Shown piece by piece: positions 7,392 through 13,549 of a stretch of 19,506 nt of DNA. The notes below the pieces were generated by a model, which saw nothing but the letters and a program-made list of their open reading frames with translations, was not told the origin of the DNA and searched no databases. Position numbers and translations under genes: made by a program. Source of the DNA: CAZXIY01 sp964640935 (GTDB lineage Archaea; Thermoplasmatota; Thermoplasmata; Methanomassiliicoccales; Methanomethylophilaceae); NCBI GenBank assembly GCA_964640935.1, contig CAZXIY010000022.1, positions 1 through 19,506 on the forward strand, given 5' to 3'. Each line of letters begins with the position of its first letter. Position 1 is the stretch's first letter.

Positions 7392-8435
7392 TCACTCTTC
7401 GCTTTTCTCCGGGGCCCTTCCGGTCCCGGACTTTATTCTATAATAGAACAGCGGATGGTTTATCCTCCCGCTGCTGCACAGTTCGTCCTGTTCCGGGCAC
7501 AGGCCGTTGGTCTTCATCGTGCTGCATTCCGGTGGCGTGTATCCGTCCGTTCCGTGCAGCTCGCCTGTTATGTGCTTTATCTGATAGATCGACTTGGACT
7601 CGTCGAAATCCGGGGACTGCGAGAAGAGTGTGAGTATCTGATCTGAGTTCATGCCTATCGTATGCAGGAACGATACCAGGGCGAATCTTCCGCTGTGCGG
7701 AAGGTTCACGCCGTTCTGTGCGCCTGCGAGGAGCGTCCTTATGCACGGGGGAAGCTGTTCCGTCTTCAGCTCTCCGGAGAACTGAGGGTTGTACTTCTGC
7801 TTCATCTCGGAAAGGATCATCGTTATCCTGTCGATATCTTTGGCCAACAGTTTTTTGAAATCGTCCGGTACGTTCAGAGGAAGTTCCGACTCTATCCTGT
7901 CCTGAAGGGCGTTCTGCAGAAGACGGTCGAATTTCTCATGCGGCAGGAAAACGAATCCTTTGTAGACCTCGTGATTGATGAGCTTCCACTCCGGACTTTT
8001 GATCCTCGTCGAGAATCTGAGGAAATCGCTGAAATGCATCCTCAGTTTGTCGTCGTCCAGCGTGGAATTCACACCCAGGGACTGGGCGATGTAGAGCACG
8101 GTGCTCTGCTGTTCCGTGCCGAGGATCTTGTTCATCCTCACGGATTCGGCCAGAGCGTATCTCTTGGTCAGGAACCTGTCGTTGATGCAGGACACGATCA
8201 TCCTCGCGTACGGGTACGACATGACCTCCATGAGCCTGTCGAATTCCGATATGACCAACGGGACGTAGGTGATCTCAGAGCTGCGTATGGCCTCCTCCAC
8301 CCTGTCCGCCCCTCTGGTCCTCGCATCCTCGAACGACGGCGAGGATAGAAGCGAATCGATGTCTACTCCGTTCTCTTCCGCCATCGCAGAAGCATCGCTG
8401 AGGAATGGGAACCTTGCGGCGAGAAGAGAGTCCAT
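7392..8435 (-). CDS. priL: DNA primase large subunit PriL
   Basis: Large, non-catalytic subunit of the archaeal/eukaryotic-type DNA primase. It partners with PriS to start RNA/DNA primers at replication forks and carries a [4Fe-4S] cluster in its C-terminal domain. It has 347 residues. The four expected cluster cysteines are visible at 231 (PPCIRTLL), 304 and 313 (ECSTMKTNGLC) and 320 (DELCSSGRINHPLFYY). The motif NGVNLPHSGRFALVSFLHTIGM at 241-262 and the tail around INHPLFYY are typical of PriL. The N-terminal 200 residues form the less conserved helical domain. The ATG is about 25 bases downstream of a TATA box and lacks a Shine-Dalgarno, suggesting a leaderless mRNA. PriS is not in the window. 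Confidence 0.9.
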   Translation of the reverse strand: MDSLLAARFPFLSDASAMAEENGVDIDSLLSSPSFEDARTRGADRVEEAIRSSEITYVPLVISEFDRLMEVMSYPYARMIVSCINDRFLTKRYALAESVRMNKILGTEQQSTVLYIAQSLGVNSTLDDDKLRMHFSDFLRFSTRIKSPEWKLINHEVYKGFVFLPHEKFDRLLQNALQDRIESELPLNVPDDFKKLLAKDIDRITMILSEMKQKYNPQFSGELKTEQLPPCIRTLLAGAQNGVNLPHSGRFALVSFLHTIGMNSDQILTLFSQSPDFDESKSIYQIKHITGELHGTDGYTPPECSTMKTNGLCPEQDELCSSGRINHPLFYYRIKSGTGRAPEKSEE

Positions 8436-8454
8436 GACTTACCGAATGTTCCGC

Positions 8455-8464
8455 GGATATAATC
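8455..8464 (-). promoter_or_regulatory. TATA box for priL (leaderless)
   Basis: Minus-strand GATTATATCC is centred about 25 bases before the priL start codon, the spacing of an archaeal TATA box to a leaderless start. It lies in the 57-base gap between the radical-SAM gene and priL, so priL need not depend on read-through. Confidence 0.6.
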
Positions 8465-8492
8465 GTTTATCGCAGTTATTTTGCGGACGGTG

Positions 8493-10103
8493 TCACTTCT
8501 CGTATGTGAGGTACGGAGCGAGGCCTTCGATGACGGCGGGGTCGTCTATCGCCCTGGAGAGATCGTCCGTATCGGCGAACGGCCTGTGCCTGACGATGTT
8601 GGCGGCCCTCTTCTTTCCGATCCCGAGGAGAGTGCTTATGGCGGTCATGGATTCGCGGTTTATGGCGAACGGGTACTCTATGCCGGTTATCGATCTGAAT
8701 CCCCAATCCGTGACGATTACGTCGTACGGTCTTCCGCATTCTAAACGGTAAGGTACGCCGACGAGCAGCGGGTAAGTGCCTATCTGTCTCCCGAACGTCG
8801 TGTTCCCGTCGTGTATCTCCATGAAGACATCCTTCAGGACCGTGCCCTTGGGCACGAGGCGTTCCAGCATGGTACGATCTATTGTCTCTCTGATCCTCTG
8901 CTTGTACTTCTTGAACTCGGCCGGATTCACTCTGGTATCGAATTCCCTCCTCACCGGGAGCACTTGCCTGATGTTTATGCGTCTGATAAGCAGCCCTTCA
9001 TCCACCAGTCTCTGCAGGAATTCTTCGTTGAGACGATAAGTTTCATCGGTCTCTCCGTCCAGTCCGGCTATGAGATTGAGCCCCGGAAGGAGGTACGGCA
9101 TGCCGTTGTCGCCTCTCGATCCGCCTATGCGGTTGATCATCCTCACTGCATCCAGGACCTGCGACGGGGTGCTGTTCAGATTGTTGGCGTTTATGACCTT
9201 GATATCGGTGCTCTCCATCCCGAGGGCGAGCACGGTCCCCGGGGTGCAGCAGTCGACGAGCGTTCTGAGGATATCTTCGGATTCCTCGGGATATTCGGAT
9301 ATGACGGCCGGATTGGCGTTGTCCACATGCAGGACATCGAATCCCAATGCCTTCAGTCCGCTGAACAGTTCCTTCACGGCACCCGGATTAGGCCTGGGGA
9401 CACCGGAATCATCTTCCGAACCGTATGACACGATGCATGTCTGCCCGCCTATGCGGACATTTCTTATGCCCAATCCCCTGAGCTTCGTTGCTTCTGCGAT
9501 GATGTCGTCCGGAGAACGCATCAGCGGCCTTCCCTTCAGAGGCTCTATGCAATACGAGCATCCGCCGCTGGCGTATCTGTGGCATCCGCGGTACGATTCG
9601 ATCTCCGCCACCAGAGGGTACGGGAAATCCTGATGCTGCTTCACGATGTCCGCTCCGAGGAGCATCCATCTGTTCCACTCCTCGAGCGTGCGGTATCTTT
9701 CGCCGACCTCCTTTCCGGTCATTCCGTCGTACAGGGAGGCCGCCAGATCAGTTTTGATCGCGAAATCGAAATTCTTCGCAATCTCAGAGGACGCCGCGGA
9801 TCCGCCGATGAGCTTCCATCCCTTCAGCGAAGGGAGGGTTTTCTCTATCTCCTTCGTGGACATGGGCATGGAACGGATGTATTTTCCCGGTACGGTGTTC
9901 CCGGAGATCAGTACGGTCACCTTGGCGTCGGGTATCCTGTACCCTCTGCGTATCTTATCCACTGTAATGTATTCGACATCGCCGCCGGCATCGATCGCCG
10001 CTCCGGCGACCGCCCTGGCTATCGGTGATATGTAAGGCGGGACGCCAAGCGCGGCGGGGTCGTCGATATAGCCGTCGATCAGAACAACCTTGACATCTCC
10101 CAT
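8493..10103 (-). CDS. Radical SAM protein with C-terminal helix-hairpin-helix (COG1031-like)
   Basis: Predicted Fe-S radical-SAM enzyme of the archaeal type that ends in a helix-hairpin-helix motif. The biochemical role of the family is unknown to me. In the 536-residue form the N-terminal 150 residues resemble a B12-binding-like or nucleotide-fold domain (VVLIDGYIDDPAALGVPPYISP). The cluster motif is C174-x7-C182-x2-C185 (CHRYASGGCSYC), a spacing differing from the canonical CX3CX2C. GLNLIAGLDGET belongs to the barrel, then a TRAM-like stretch, and near the C-terminus LLGIGKKRAANIVRHRPF is a clear HhH. The ATG at 10103 is preferred over 10160: family sequence starts at MGDVKVVLIDGY, and a TATA box 26 bases upstream makes it a leaderless start. 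HhH suggests nucleic-acid contact; a tRNA-modifying role is a guess. Confidence 0.85.
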   Translation of the reverse strand: MGDVKVVLIDGYIDDPAALGVPPYISPIARAVAGAAIDAGGDVEYITVDKIRRGYRIPDAKVTVLISGNTVPGKYIRSMPMSTKEIEKTLPSLKGWKLIGGSAASSEIAKNFDFAIKTDLAASLYDGMTGKEVGERYRTLEEWNRWMLLGADIVKQHQDFPYPLVAEIESYRGCHRYASGGCSYCIEPLKGRPLMRSPDDIIAEATKLRGLGIRNVRIGGQTCIVSYGSEDDSGVPRPNPGAVKELFSGLKALGFDVLHVDNANPAVISEYPEESEDILRTLVDCCTPGTVLALGMESTDIKVINANNLNSTPSQVLDAVRMINRIGGSRGDNGMPYLLPGLNLIAGLDGETDETYRLNEEFLQRLVDEGLLIRRINIRQVLPVRREFDTRVNPAEFKKYKQRIRETIDRTMLERLVPKGTVLKDVFMEIHDGNTTFGRQIGTYPLLVGVPYRLECGRPYDVIVTDWGFRSITGIEYPFAINRESMTAISTLLGIGKKRAANIVRHRPFADTDDLSRAIDDPAVIEGLAPYLTYEK

Positions 10104-10124
10104 GCAATCGTCAACCGACAGACA

Positions 10125-10134
10125 GCATATAAGC
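10125..10134 (-). promoter_or_regulatory. TATA box for radical-SAM gene (leaderless)
   Basis: Minus-strand GCTTATATGC is centred 26 bases upstream of ATG 10103. That spacing fits transcription starting at the A of the start codon and decides between the 10103 and 10160 starts, since the latter would lie upstream of the promoter. Confidence 0.65.
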
Positions 10135-10210
10135 AGTTCGTGCGGACCGCATCGTATCATCGGAATGCAACACGCGGCTGCGGAAAGCGAAGATTGTCGA
10201 TGAGGGTATC

Positions 10211-10220
10211 ACTTATATAC
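10211..10220 (+). promoter_or_regulatory. TATA box for malic enzyme
   Basis: ACTTATATAC matches an archaeal TATA box. Transcription would start near 10240, leaving a leader of about 50 bases before ATG 10292, unusually long for this window, where most genes look leaderless. The leader contains an inverted repeat at 10259-10273 and a Shine-Dalgarno at 10279-10285. Confidence 0.6.
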
Positions 10221-10258
10221 GATTAAGCAGTTGGGAGCAAAAGTAATTCGGAGATAAA

Positions 10259-10273
10259 CTACGAATATCGTAG
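10259..10273 (+). promoter_or_regulatory. Inverted repeat in malic enzyme leader
   Basis: CTACGA-ATA-TCGTAG is a perfect 6-bp inverted repeat with a 3-base centre. It sits about 20 bases after the predicted transcription start and 6 bases before the Shine-Dalgarno. It could be an operator for a repressor or a small hairpin affecting translation. The role is inferred from position only. Confidence 0.4.
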
Positions 10274-10291
10274 AAATTGGGAGAGAAAACA

Positions 10292-11653
10292 ATGACGGAC
10301 GATTACAGAAATATGACTGTTGAAGAACGTCTTGCCAAGGCGAAGAAGCCCGGGCAGGATGCTATGATCCTGCACAAATATTACGGCGGAAAGATCGAGG
10401 TCGTGCCCAAGGCATGCGTCAGATCCTTCGATGACTTCTCGATTTGGTATTCACCCGGTGTCGCGGAGCCCTGCAAGGATATCGCCAAGAATCCTGAGAA
10501 GGTCTACGAGCACACATGGAAATGGAACACGGTCGCCGTCGTTTCCGACGGAACGCGTGTCCTCGGCCTCGGGGACATCGGTCCCGAAGCGGCAATGCCT
10601 GTCATGGAAGGAAAGGCAATGCTCTTCAAGTATCTCGGCGGCGTGGACTGCGTGCCGATCTGCCTCGACACCAAAGACCCGCAGAAGATCATCGATACAG
10701 TCAGGCTCATCGCCCCCTCTTTCGGAGGCATAAACCTCGAGGATATCTCCAACCCGAAATGTTTCGATATACTCGATGAGCTCAGAGGAAACTGCAAGAT
10801 CCCGGTATGGCATGACGATCAGCAGGGAACCGCTACCGTCGAGGTCGCAGGAGCTATGAACGCCATGAAGGTCGTCGGGAAGAAATTCTCGGAGGCCCAG
10901 CTCACCATCATAGGGGCCGGAGCGGCATCAATAGCCATCGCCAGACTCCTTCTCGCTACAGGTTTCAGCCCCAAGAACCTCTGTATGTGCGATTCCAAAG
11001 GTATCCTCAACCTCGCAAGAGAGGATGTCGAACAGGGATTCAAGCAGAAATGGGACATATGCAAGAAGACCAACGGTGCAGGCAAGACTGGCGGAATGAA
11101 AGAAGCGATGAAGGGCGCAGATATCGTCATCGCCGCATCGCATCCCGGACCGGGAACGATCCCGCCGGAGTACATCGAGCTCATGGCCGACGATGCCATC
11201 ATTTTCCCGACGGCCAACCCTGTCCCGGAGATATGGCCCTGGGAAGCGAAGGAGCACGGTGCGAGGATAGTCGCCACCGGACGTTCCGATTTCCCCAACC
11301 AGGTCAACAACTCCATGGGATTCCCTGCGATATTCCGTGGTGTTCTCGATGTCAGAGCTAAGACGATCACGGACGAGATGTGCATCGCCGCAGCCACCGA
11401 ACTCGCGAAATGCGCGGAAGAGAGAGGCATCAGCGAGGATTACATCATACCGACGATGGGCGAGTGGGAAGTGTTCCCCAGAGAGGCCGTCGCCGTCGCG
11501 ATGAAGGCCCAGCAGCAGGGCGTCGCACGCCTCAAGATGAGCCGTCAGGAACTCTTCGACAAGGCAGAGTACATGATCAAGAGATCCAGAGGACTCACCG
11601 CCAAGATGATGGACGACGGTTACATCGCGGACGCCAGCAAGGCATTCGAGTGA
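10292..11653 (+). CDS. Malic enzyme (oxaloacetate-decarboxylating malate dehydrogenase)
   Basis: NAD(P)-dependent malic enzyme converting malate to pyruvate and CO2, an anaplerotic or NAD(P)H-supplying step. At 453 residues it is the short prokaryotic form without a phosphotransacetylase domain. Motifs are WYSPGVAEPC near 51, SDGTRVLGLGDIGPEAAMPV near 84-103 with the metal/substrate site, EGKAMLFKYLGGVD, IPVWHDDQQGTA near 170-180, the dinucleotide loop IIGAGAASIAIARLLL near 208-223 and NPVPEIWPWEA. ATG 10292 is chosen over the in-frame TTG at 10277 because GGGAGAG at 10279-10285 is a well-placed Shine-Dalgarno for it. It is monocistronic by appearance: its own promoter and a strong hairpin after the stop. 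Cofactor preference cannot be read from the sequence. Confidence 0.93.
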   Translation: MTDDYRNMTVEERLAKAKKPGQDAMILHKYYGGKIEVVPKACVRSFDDFSIWYSPGVAEPCKDIAKNPEKVYEHTWKWNTVAVVSDGTRVLGLGDIGPEAAMPVMEGKAMLFKYLGGVDCVPICLDTKDPQKIIDTVRLIAPSFGGINLEDISNPKCFDILDELRGNCKIPVWHDDQQGTATVEVAGAMNAMKVVGKKFSEAQLTIIGAGAASIAIARLLLATGFSPKNLCMCDSKGILNLAREDVEQGFKQKWDICKKTNGAGKTGGMKEAMKGADIVIAASHPGPGTIPPEYIELMADDAIIFPTANPVPEIWPWEAKEHGARIVATGRSDFPNQVNNSMGFPAIFRGVLDVRAKTITDEMCIAAATELAKCAEERGISEDYIIPTMGEWEVFPREAVAVAMKAQQQGVARLKMSRQELFDKAEYMIKRSRGLTAKMMDDGYIADASKAFE

Positions 11654-11664
11654 TCGTAAACAAC

Positions 11665-11704
11665 GGCCGGGCGGAACCGCCCGGCCCTTATCTTTACCTT
11701 TTTT
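11665..11704 (+). terminator. GC-rich hairpin terminator after malic enzyme
   Basis: A perfect 10-bp inverted repeat, GGCCGGGCGG at 11665-11674 and CCGCCCGGCC at 11677-11686 around an AA centre, starts 12 bases after the stop codon. It is followed by a pyrimidine-rich stretch ending in T6 at 11699-11704. The layout resembles a bacterial intrinsic terminator except that the T-run is 12 bases from the stem. Termination is the likeliest role; transcript stabilisation is an alternative. Confidence 0.65.
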
Positions 11705-11714
11705 GAGATTCATT

Positions 11715-12029
11715 ATGAACGATGATGCCTACAAGATCTCGGTCCTTATTCGCGAAGGGAACGAGGACAGGATGATGGATGCGATAGACAGGGTCTGCGA
11801 TCCGTTCTATCCGGGTTACAGAAGGGCGTTCTCCATCGTAAGGACAACATCGGCGACGGTCTCGGACGACGGAGTTCGTACAGATGAGCAAATGCTGACG
11901 CTGGAATTCATTGTCAGGGAGAAGGATCTCCGCGCCGCCATAGGGGCGATCGTGGAGAACAGCGATGAGGAACCGTCCATCGACATAATGCCGGATATCG
12001 GCTGGAAATCGATGGTATGTAAGAATTGA
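11715..12029 (+). CDS. Hypothetical protein, 104 aa
   Basis: I do not recognise this protein. It has 104 residues, no signal peptide and no membrane segment. The alternation YKISVLIREG (strand), EDRMMDAIDRVC (helix), RAFSIVRTTSATV (strand), QMLTLEFIVRE (strand), KDLRAAIGAIV (helix) suggests an alpha/beta sandwich of ferredoxin-like type such as small regulatory or RNA-binding proteins; a distant Pcc1-like or PII-like relationship is conceivable but unproven. The ATG at 11715 is chosen over TTG 11703, which lies in the terminator T-run of the malic enzyme gene. Its stop falls just before the hairpin that ends the convergent aEF-1beta operon. Codon use matches its neighbours, so it is likely a real gene. 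Confidence 0.65.
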   Translation: MNDDAYKISVLIREGNEDRMMDAIDRVCDPFYPGYRRAFSIVRTTSATVSDDGVRTDEQMLTLEFIVREKDLRAAIGAIVENSDEEPSIDIMPDIGWKSMVCKN

Positions 12030-12047
12030 AAAAGGGACGAAGTCCCT
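12028..12047 (-). terminator. Hairpin terminator of the zinc-ribbon/aEF-1beta operon
   Basis: Read on the minus strand, AGGGAC-TTC-GTCCCT forms a 6-bp stem with a 3-base loop, followed at once by a T-run (TTTTT including the last stem base). It begins 2 bases after the aEF-1beta stop codon. On the plus strand the same hairpin follows the stop of the 104-residue gene but lacks a T-run, so it probably serves mainly the minus-strand operon. Confidence 0.65.
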
Positions 12048-12049
12048 GT

Positions 12050-12319
12050 TTACAGGTTTGTGCTCGTAACACACTCGATGTTCTCTATTCCGTCAATGGA
12101 GCGGAGACCCTCTTCGAGTTTGCTTCCGATGTCATCTTCATCATCGTTGATGAGGAAACCGGCAACGACCTTCTCAAGTCCGAATGCGATCGGCTTGATG
12201 GAAGTCTCAAGGAGCTTAACGCCTGCAGGTATGATGCTGGGCAAGGTATCGATGACCTTCTGAAGGTCGACCTCGGTACTTCCGGGCATAAGGTCGTAGG
12301 ATGCTGCGATCTGTCCCAT
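12050..12319 (-). CDS. ef1b: Translation elongation factor 1-beta (aEF-1beta)
   Basis: Guanine-nucleotide exchange factor for archaeal elongation factor 1-alpha: it exchanges GDP for GTP so that aEF-1alpha can bind aminoacyl-tRNA again. It has 89 residues, the usual archaeal length, with a ferredoxin-like fold. Family features are the N-terminal strand with VDLQKVIDTLPS, the block IKPIAFGLEKVVAGFLINDDED at 42-63 matching the conserved PIAFGLKA/L region, and the end LRSIDGIENIECVTSTNL. The start ATG follows the Shine-Dalgarno AAGGTGA by 4 bases, and that Shine-Dalgarno overlaps the stop codon of the upstream zinc-ribbon gene. The two are co-transcribed and probably translationally coupled. Confidence 0.95.
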   Translation of the reverse strand: MGQIAASYDLMPGSTEVDLQKVIDTLPSIIPAGVKLLETSIKPIAFGLEKVVAGFLINDDEDDIGSKLEEGLRSIDGIENIECVTSTNL

Positions 12320-12328
12320 GAAATCACC

Positions 12329-12493
12329 TTACGGTCCGACGAACCCGCACTTCTTGCATTCGTATTTCACGCCCTGGTCGCGGCACTGAGCGCACCTTCC
12401 AATCTCTTCCTCGCCGCAGTTCGGACATTTGAAGAAGGTGTTCCCGTTGCCCTGGAGCCTAACGCCGCAAGAGGAACATATTTTATCTGCCAT
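12329..12493 (-). CDS. Small double zinc-ribbon protein (HVO_2753-like)
   Basis: A 54-residue protein with eight cysteines in four CxxC knuckles: CSSC (6-9), CPNC (23-26), CAQC (34-37) and CKKC (47-50), each followed by Gly or a charged residue. This is enough to bind two zinc ions. It matches the archaeal family of tiny zinc-ribbon proteins (HVO_2753 in Haloferax) that is characteristically encoded directly upstream of aEF-1beta, as here with a 9-base gap. Its molecular function is unknown; the conserved pairing suggests a link to translation. The ATG at 12493 is a leaderless start about 25 bases after a TATA box. It is easily missed because it is short. Confidence 0.9.
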   Translation of the reverse strand: MADKICSSCGVRLQGNGNTFFKCPNCGEEEIGRCAQCRDQGVKYECKKCGFVGP

Positions 12494-12511
12494 GAAAGTG
12501 CGATATTGTTA

Positions 12512-12522
12512 CTTATATTTAA
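12512..12522 (-). promoter_or_regulatory. TATA box for zinc-ribbon/aEF-1beta operon (leaderless)
   Basis: Minus-strand TTTAAATATAAGT is a strong archaeal TATA element. It is centred about 24 bases from the zinc-ribbon start codon, and no Shine-Dalgarno lies between them. Confidence 0.65.
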
Positions 12523-12584
12523 ACAACAAGGTCATCGCTCGGCACTCCCGTTCGGCATCGTCCGTGTGCGCGTTACATAAAGTC

Positions 12585-12595
12585 CCCGGTCCGGG
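12585..12595. repeat. Inverted repeat upstream of DUF89 promoter
   Basis: CCCGG-T-CCGGG is a perfect 5-bp inverted repeat. It lies just before the TATA element of the DUF89 gene and between the two divergent promoters of this gap. It might bind a regulator or form part of a TFB-recognition region. Functional assignment is weak. Confidence 0.3.
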
Positions 12596-12598
12596 TAA

Positions 12599-12608
12599 AA
12601 GGTTATAG
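12599..12608 (+). promoter_or_regulatory. TATA box for DUF89 gene (leaderless)
   Basis: AAGGTTATAG is centred about 26 bases before the ATG at 12631. There is no Shine-Dalgarno in between, consistent with a leaderless start. The element is short and weaker than others in the window. Confidence 0.45.
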
Positions 12609-12630
12609 TCCTCGGACATTATGCGAATCT

Positions 12631-13500
12631 ATGCAGGTACAGCCGGATTGTGTTCCTTGTCTGATGAAGAGGGTATTGTTCCAGGCAAGATTGTTGGACG
12701 ACGGGTGCGAATTCGAGGCCGTGGGGGCGGCCATGCGGACATACGCCAAGGAATACGCTGCCGGAAAGAACTCTGCCTCGTTGGCGACCGAGGTCCACAG
12801 ATCGGCGTACGCGGTCATGGGCAAAGATCCGTATTACGCAATGAAGATCAAGGCCGACGAGGTCGCCGGGGAATTCCTGGAATATGCCAGAGGATACGTT
12901 GAATCGTCCGATGACAGGTTCGCTGCCGCCGTCAGGGTCGCCGTGGTCGGCAATATCATGGACTTCGGTATCGGATTGGCGATAGACCGCCCGGAGCAGT
13001 TCCGCGAGAGATTCCACGAGCTGCTCGATCAGGGGGTAGGATCAGACGATACTGAACTTTTCAGAAAGAGATTGGAGAATTCCAAGAGCATCCTGTATTT
13101 CTTCGACAACTGCGGCGAGTCGCAATTCGACAAGATCCTCATAGAGGAGATCCAAAGGCTCGGAGTGCGTGTCGTAGGCGTCGTGAGAGGAGAGACGATA
13201 CTGAACGACGTGACCGCCGTCGATGCGAAGCGCATCGGACTCGATAAAGTTCTCGACAGATTGACGACCACCGGGCAGTTCGCCATAGGTGTCGACTTCT
13301 CTAAGATCGACGGGGATCTCAGGCAGGAGTTGGACAGAGCGGACATGATCGTGGCCAAAGGAATGGCCAACTACGAGTCGATGTCGGATCAGGATGTCGG
13401 CATTCCCAAGGTGTACATACTCAGGACGAAATGCGTCCCGGTCGCCAATTCATTGAAAGTGCCAGCAGACATAAACGTTGTCAGATACTCAAAAAGTTAA
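12631..13500 (+). CDS. DUF89 (ARMT1-like) metal-dependent phosphatase
   Basis: Member of the DUF89 family of metal-dependent phosphatases, proposed to remove damaged or surplus phosphorylated metabolites such as sugar phosphates. At 289 residues it is the short archaeal form with an N-terminal CxxC (PDCVPCLMKR, Cys7 and Cys10). Active-site blocks are GNIMDFG at 107-113, YFFDNCGE at 156-163 (metal-binding Asp and Asn) and VAKGMANYE at 241-249. The start ATG is about 26 bases after a TATA-like element. It lies on the same strand directly before the heptose operon but is separated from it by a strong TATA box, so co-regulation is possible but not required. The substrate is unknown; the nearby heptose phosphates are a tempting guess only. 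Confidence 0.88.
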   Translation: MQVQPDCVPCLMKRVLFQARLLDDGCEFEAVGAAMRTYAKEYAAGKNSASLATEVHRSAYAVMGKDPYYAMKIKADEVAGEFLEYARGYVESSDDRFAAAVRVAVVGNIMDFGIGLAIDRPEQFRERFHELLDQGVGSDDTELFRKRLENSKSILYFFDNCGESQFDKILIEEIQRLGVRVVGVVRGETILNDVTAVDAKRIGLDKVLDRLTTTGQFAIGVDFSKIDGDLRQELDRADMIVAKGMANYESMSDQDVGIPKVYILRTKCVPVANSLKVPADINVVRYSKS

Positions 13501-13506
13501 GGTACG

Positions 13507-13516
13507 TTTATATATT
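13507..13516 (+). promoter_or_regulatory. TATA box for heptose operon
   Basis: TTTATATATT is a near-ideal archaeal TATA box beginning 6 bases after the DUF89 stop. Transcription would start near 13537, leaving a leader of about 12 bases before TTG 13550 that contains the partial Shine-Dalgarno AAGGGTG. It rules out the longer upstream start at 13478, which would place the promoter inside the gene. Confidence 0.65.
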
Positions 13517-13549
13517 TTCTCCGTCGATGCATACCCAGAAGGGTGCAGA

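Noticed and set aside
7662..8348. Plus-strand open frame of 228 codons opposite priL
   Set aside because: PriL has all four cluster cysteines and a promoter; this frame is Arg/His/Val-rich shadow sequence with no recognisable domain.
10928..11713. Minus-strand frame of 261 codons opposite malic enzyme
   Set aside because: Malic enzyme motifs are complete on the other strand, and this frame starts inside the terminator T-run.
12026..12580. Plus-strand open frame of 184 codons across the aEF-1beta and zinc-ribbon genes
   Set aside because: It runs through two recognised minus-strand genes, a terminator hairpin and a promoter, so it cannot be a normal gene.
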